A DNA stretch of 64,000 nt. Source: Tepidiformaceae bacterium. GTDB taxonomy: Bacteria > Chloroflexota > Dehalococcoidia > Tepidiformales > Tepidiformaceae. The stretch covers positions 2,023,289 through 2,087,288 of the forward strand of contig OY282446.1 of NCBI GenBank assembly GCA_958295975.1, given 5' to 3'. The notes under the pieces were generated by a model. It searched no databases and was not told where the DNA came from. It worked only from the letters and a program-made list of their open reading frames with translations. The position numbers were made by a program, and so were the translations under genes. Positions 62,325 through 64,000 of this stretch are shown piece by piece. Each line of letters opens with the position of its first letter. Position 1 is the stretch's first letter.

Positions 62325-62947
62325 GCCAGCCCAGCGCCATCGTCCCCATGGTGGTCGAGACGGGGCCGCGTTCGGAGCGCGCCCTCGACATCTTCTCGCT
62401 GCTCCTGAAGGAGCGCATCATCTTCCTGGGCACGCCCATCGACGACCAGGTGGCGAACCTCATCGTGGCCCAGCTGCTCTTCCTGCAGCGCGAGGACCCG
62501 GAGCGCGACATCAGCCTCTACATCCACTCCCCCGGCGGCGTCATCCCGGCGGGGCTGGCCATCTACGACACGATGCAGCTGATCGAGCCCGCCGTCTCCA
62601 CCATCGCCGTGGGGCAGACGGCCTCCATGGCCTCGGTGCTGCTGGCGGCGGGCGCGAAGGGCAAGCGCTACGCCCTGCCCAACGCCACCGTGCACATGCA
62701 CCAGGCGCTGGGCGGCGCGCGCGGGCAGGCGCGCGACATCGAGATCGCCGCCCGCGAAATCCTTCGCAACAACGAGATCATCCGCGACATCATCTCCGCC
62801 CATACCGGCCAGGAAGTGGCCAGGGTGCAGGAGGACTTCGACCGCGACTTCTACCTCGACGCCGGGGGCGCACGCGACTACGGCTTCGTGGACGAGCTGC
62901 TGGAGCAGCAGCAGGGCGCCACGCCGGGCGCCGGCGCGGACGCCTGA
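62321..62947 (+). CDS. clpP: ATP-dependent Clp protease proteolytic subunit
   Basis: A 208-residue serine protease forming the tetradecameric Clp chamber. The catalytic Ser is in [14 protein letters not shown] near residue 101, His in VHMHQALGG near 126 and Asp in [16 protein letters not shown] near 175. The N-terminal [23 protein letters not shown] is typical. GTG start overlaps the tig stop. The tig-clpP-clpX order is the common bacterial one. Confidence 0.98.
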   Translation: MSQPSAIVPMVVETGPRSERALDIFSLLLKERIIFLGTPIDDQVANLIVAQLLFLQREDPERDISLYIHSPGGVIPAGLAIYDTMQLIEPAVSTIAVGQTASMASVLLAAGAKGKRYALPNATVHMHQALGGARGQARDIEIAAREILRNNEIIRDIISAHTGQEVARVQEDFDRDFYLDAGGARDYGFVDELLEQQQGATPGAGADA

Positions 62948-62948
62948 C

Positions 62949-64000
<1,052 letters not shown>

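Overview
The window is one continuous stretch of a very GC-rich (roughly 70 percent by eye) and very compact bacterial chromosome. I see no phage, transposase or CRISPR locus. The gene content suggests Chloroflexota of the SAR202 / Dehalococcoidia kind: an archaeal-type cofactor-independent phosphoglycerate mutase, two luciferase-like monooxygenases, a Rieske oxygenase, a crotonyl-CoA reductase-like enzyme, the classical menaquinone pathway, GLUG and plant-type leucine-rich-repeat surface proteins. This placement is an inference from gene families, not from an rRNA gene.

Layout. 1-859 is the start of an AT-rich DUF2806 gene running off the left edge. 966-7454 holds apgM-tpiA-miaA, a VapBC-like toxin-antitoxin pair on the opposite strand, dapF and a secreted GLUG-repeat protein. 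7520-21549 is an accessory catabolic and surface region: Rieske oxygenase, membrane glycosyltransferase, luciferase-like monooxygenase, enoyl-CoA hydratase, acetyltransferase, two SDRs, a DHA2-type exporter, an SRPBCC protein and a malate/lactate-type dehydrogenase. 21625-23916 carries oppD and oppF plus tRNA-Leu and tRNA-Lys. 23979-29828 has a thioredoxin-like protein, mazG, argH, a zinc-ribbon membrane protein and pcrA. 29835-32756 is a MaoC / acyl-CoA dehydrogenase / crotonyl-CoA reductase-like operon. 32859-36645 is the translation operon greA-lysS-Nudix-serS. 36769-42650 has a GH18-like membrane protein, rsmD, coaD, coiled-coil proteins, YtxJ, a thioesterase, a phosphotriesterase-like hydrolase and FmdB. 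42755-43972 has tRNA-Arg, a probable carbamoyltransferase remnant and a polysaccharide deacetylase. 44079-51534 is the men operon (menF, D, H, B, C, E), followed by an LRR protein. 52755-57046 holds SnoaL-like, acetoacetate-decarboxylase-fold, luciferase-like and aspS genes. 57122-60823 is oppABC. 60882 to the right edge is tig-clpP-clpX.

Organisation. Co-directional genes commonly overlap by four bases (ATGA or GTGA), and five convergent pairs share a four-base stop overlap (CTAG, CTAA or TTAG). About a dozen transcription units have a TANNNT hexamer 5-8 bases upstream of the start codon. Their mRNAs are therefore probably leaderless, while others (tig, oppA, the SDR genes, the LRR gene) have a longer leader and a clear purine-rich ribosome binding site.

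I do not see a clear undescribed multi-gene system. The best leads are: the recurrent leaderless promoter architecture; a DapF whose second catalytic Cys is Ser; a Nudix hydrolase embedded between two aminoacyl-tRNA synthetase genes; an acetoacetate-decarboxylase fold lacking the Schiff-base lysine beside a flavin monooxygenase; a duplicated C-terminal domain on a membrane glycosyltransferase; and a carbamoyltransferase tail left next to a tRNA gene.
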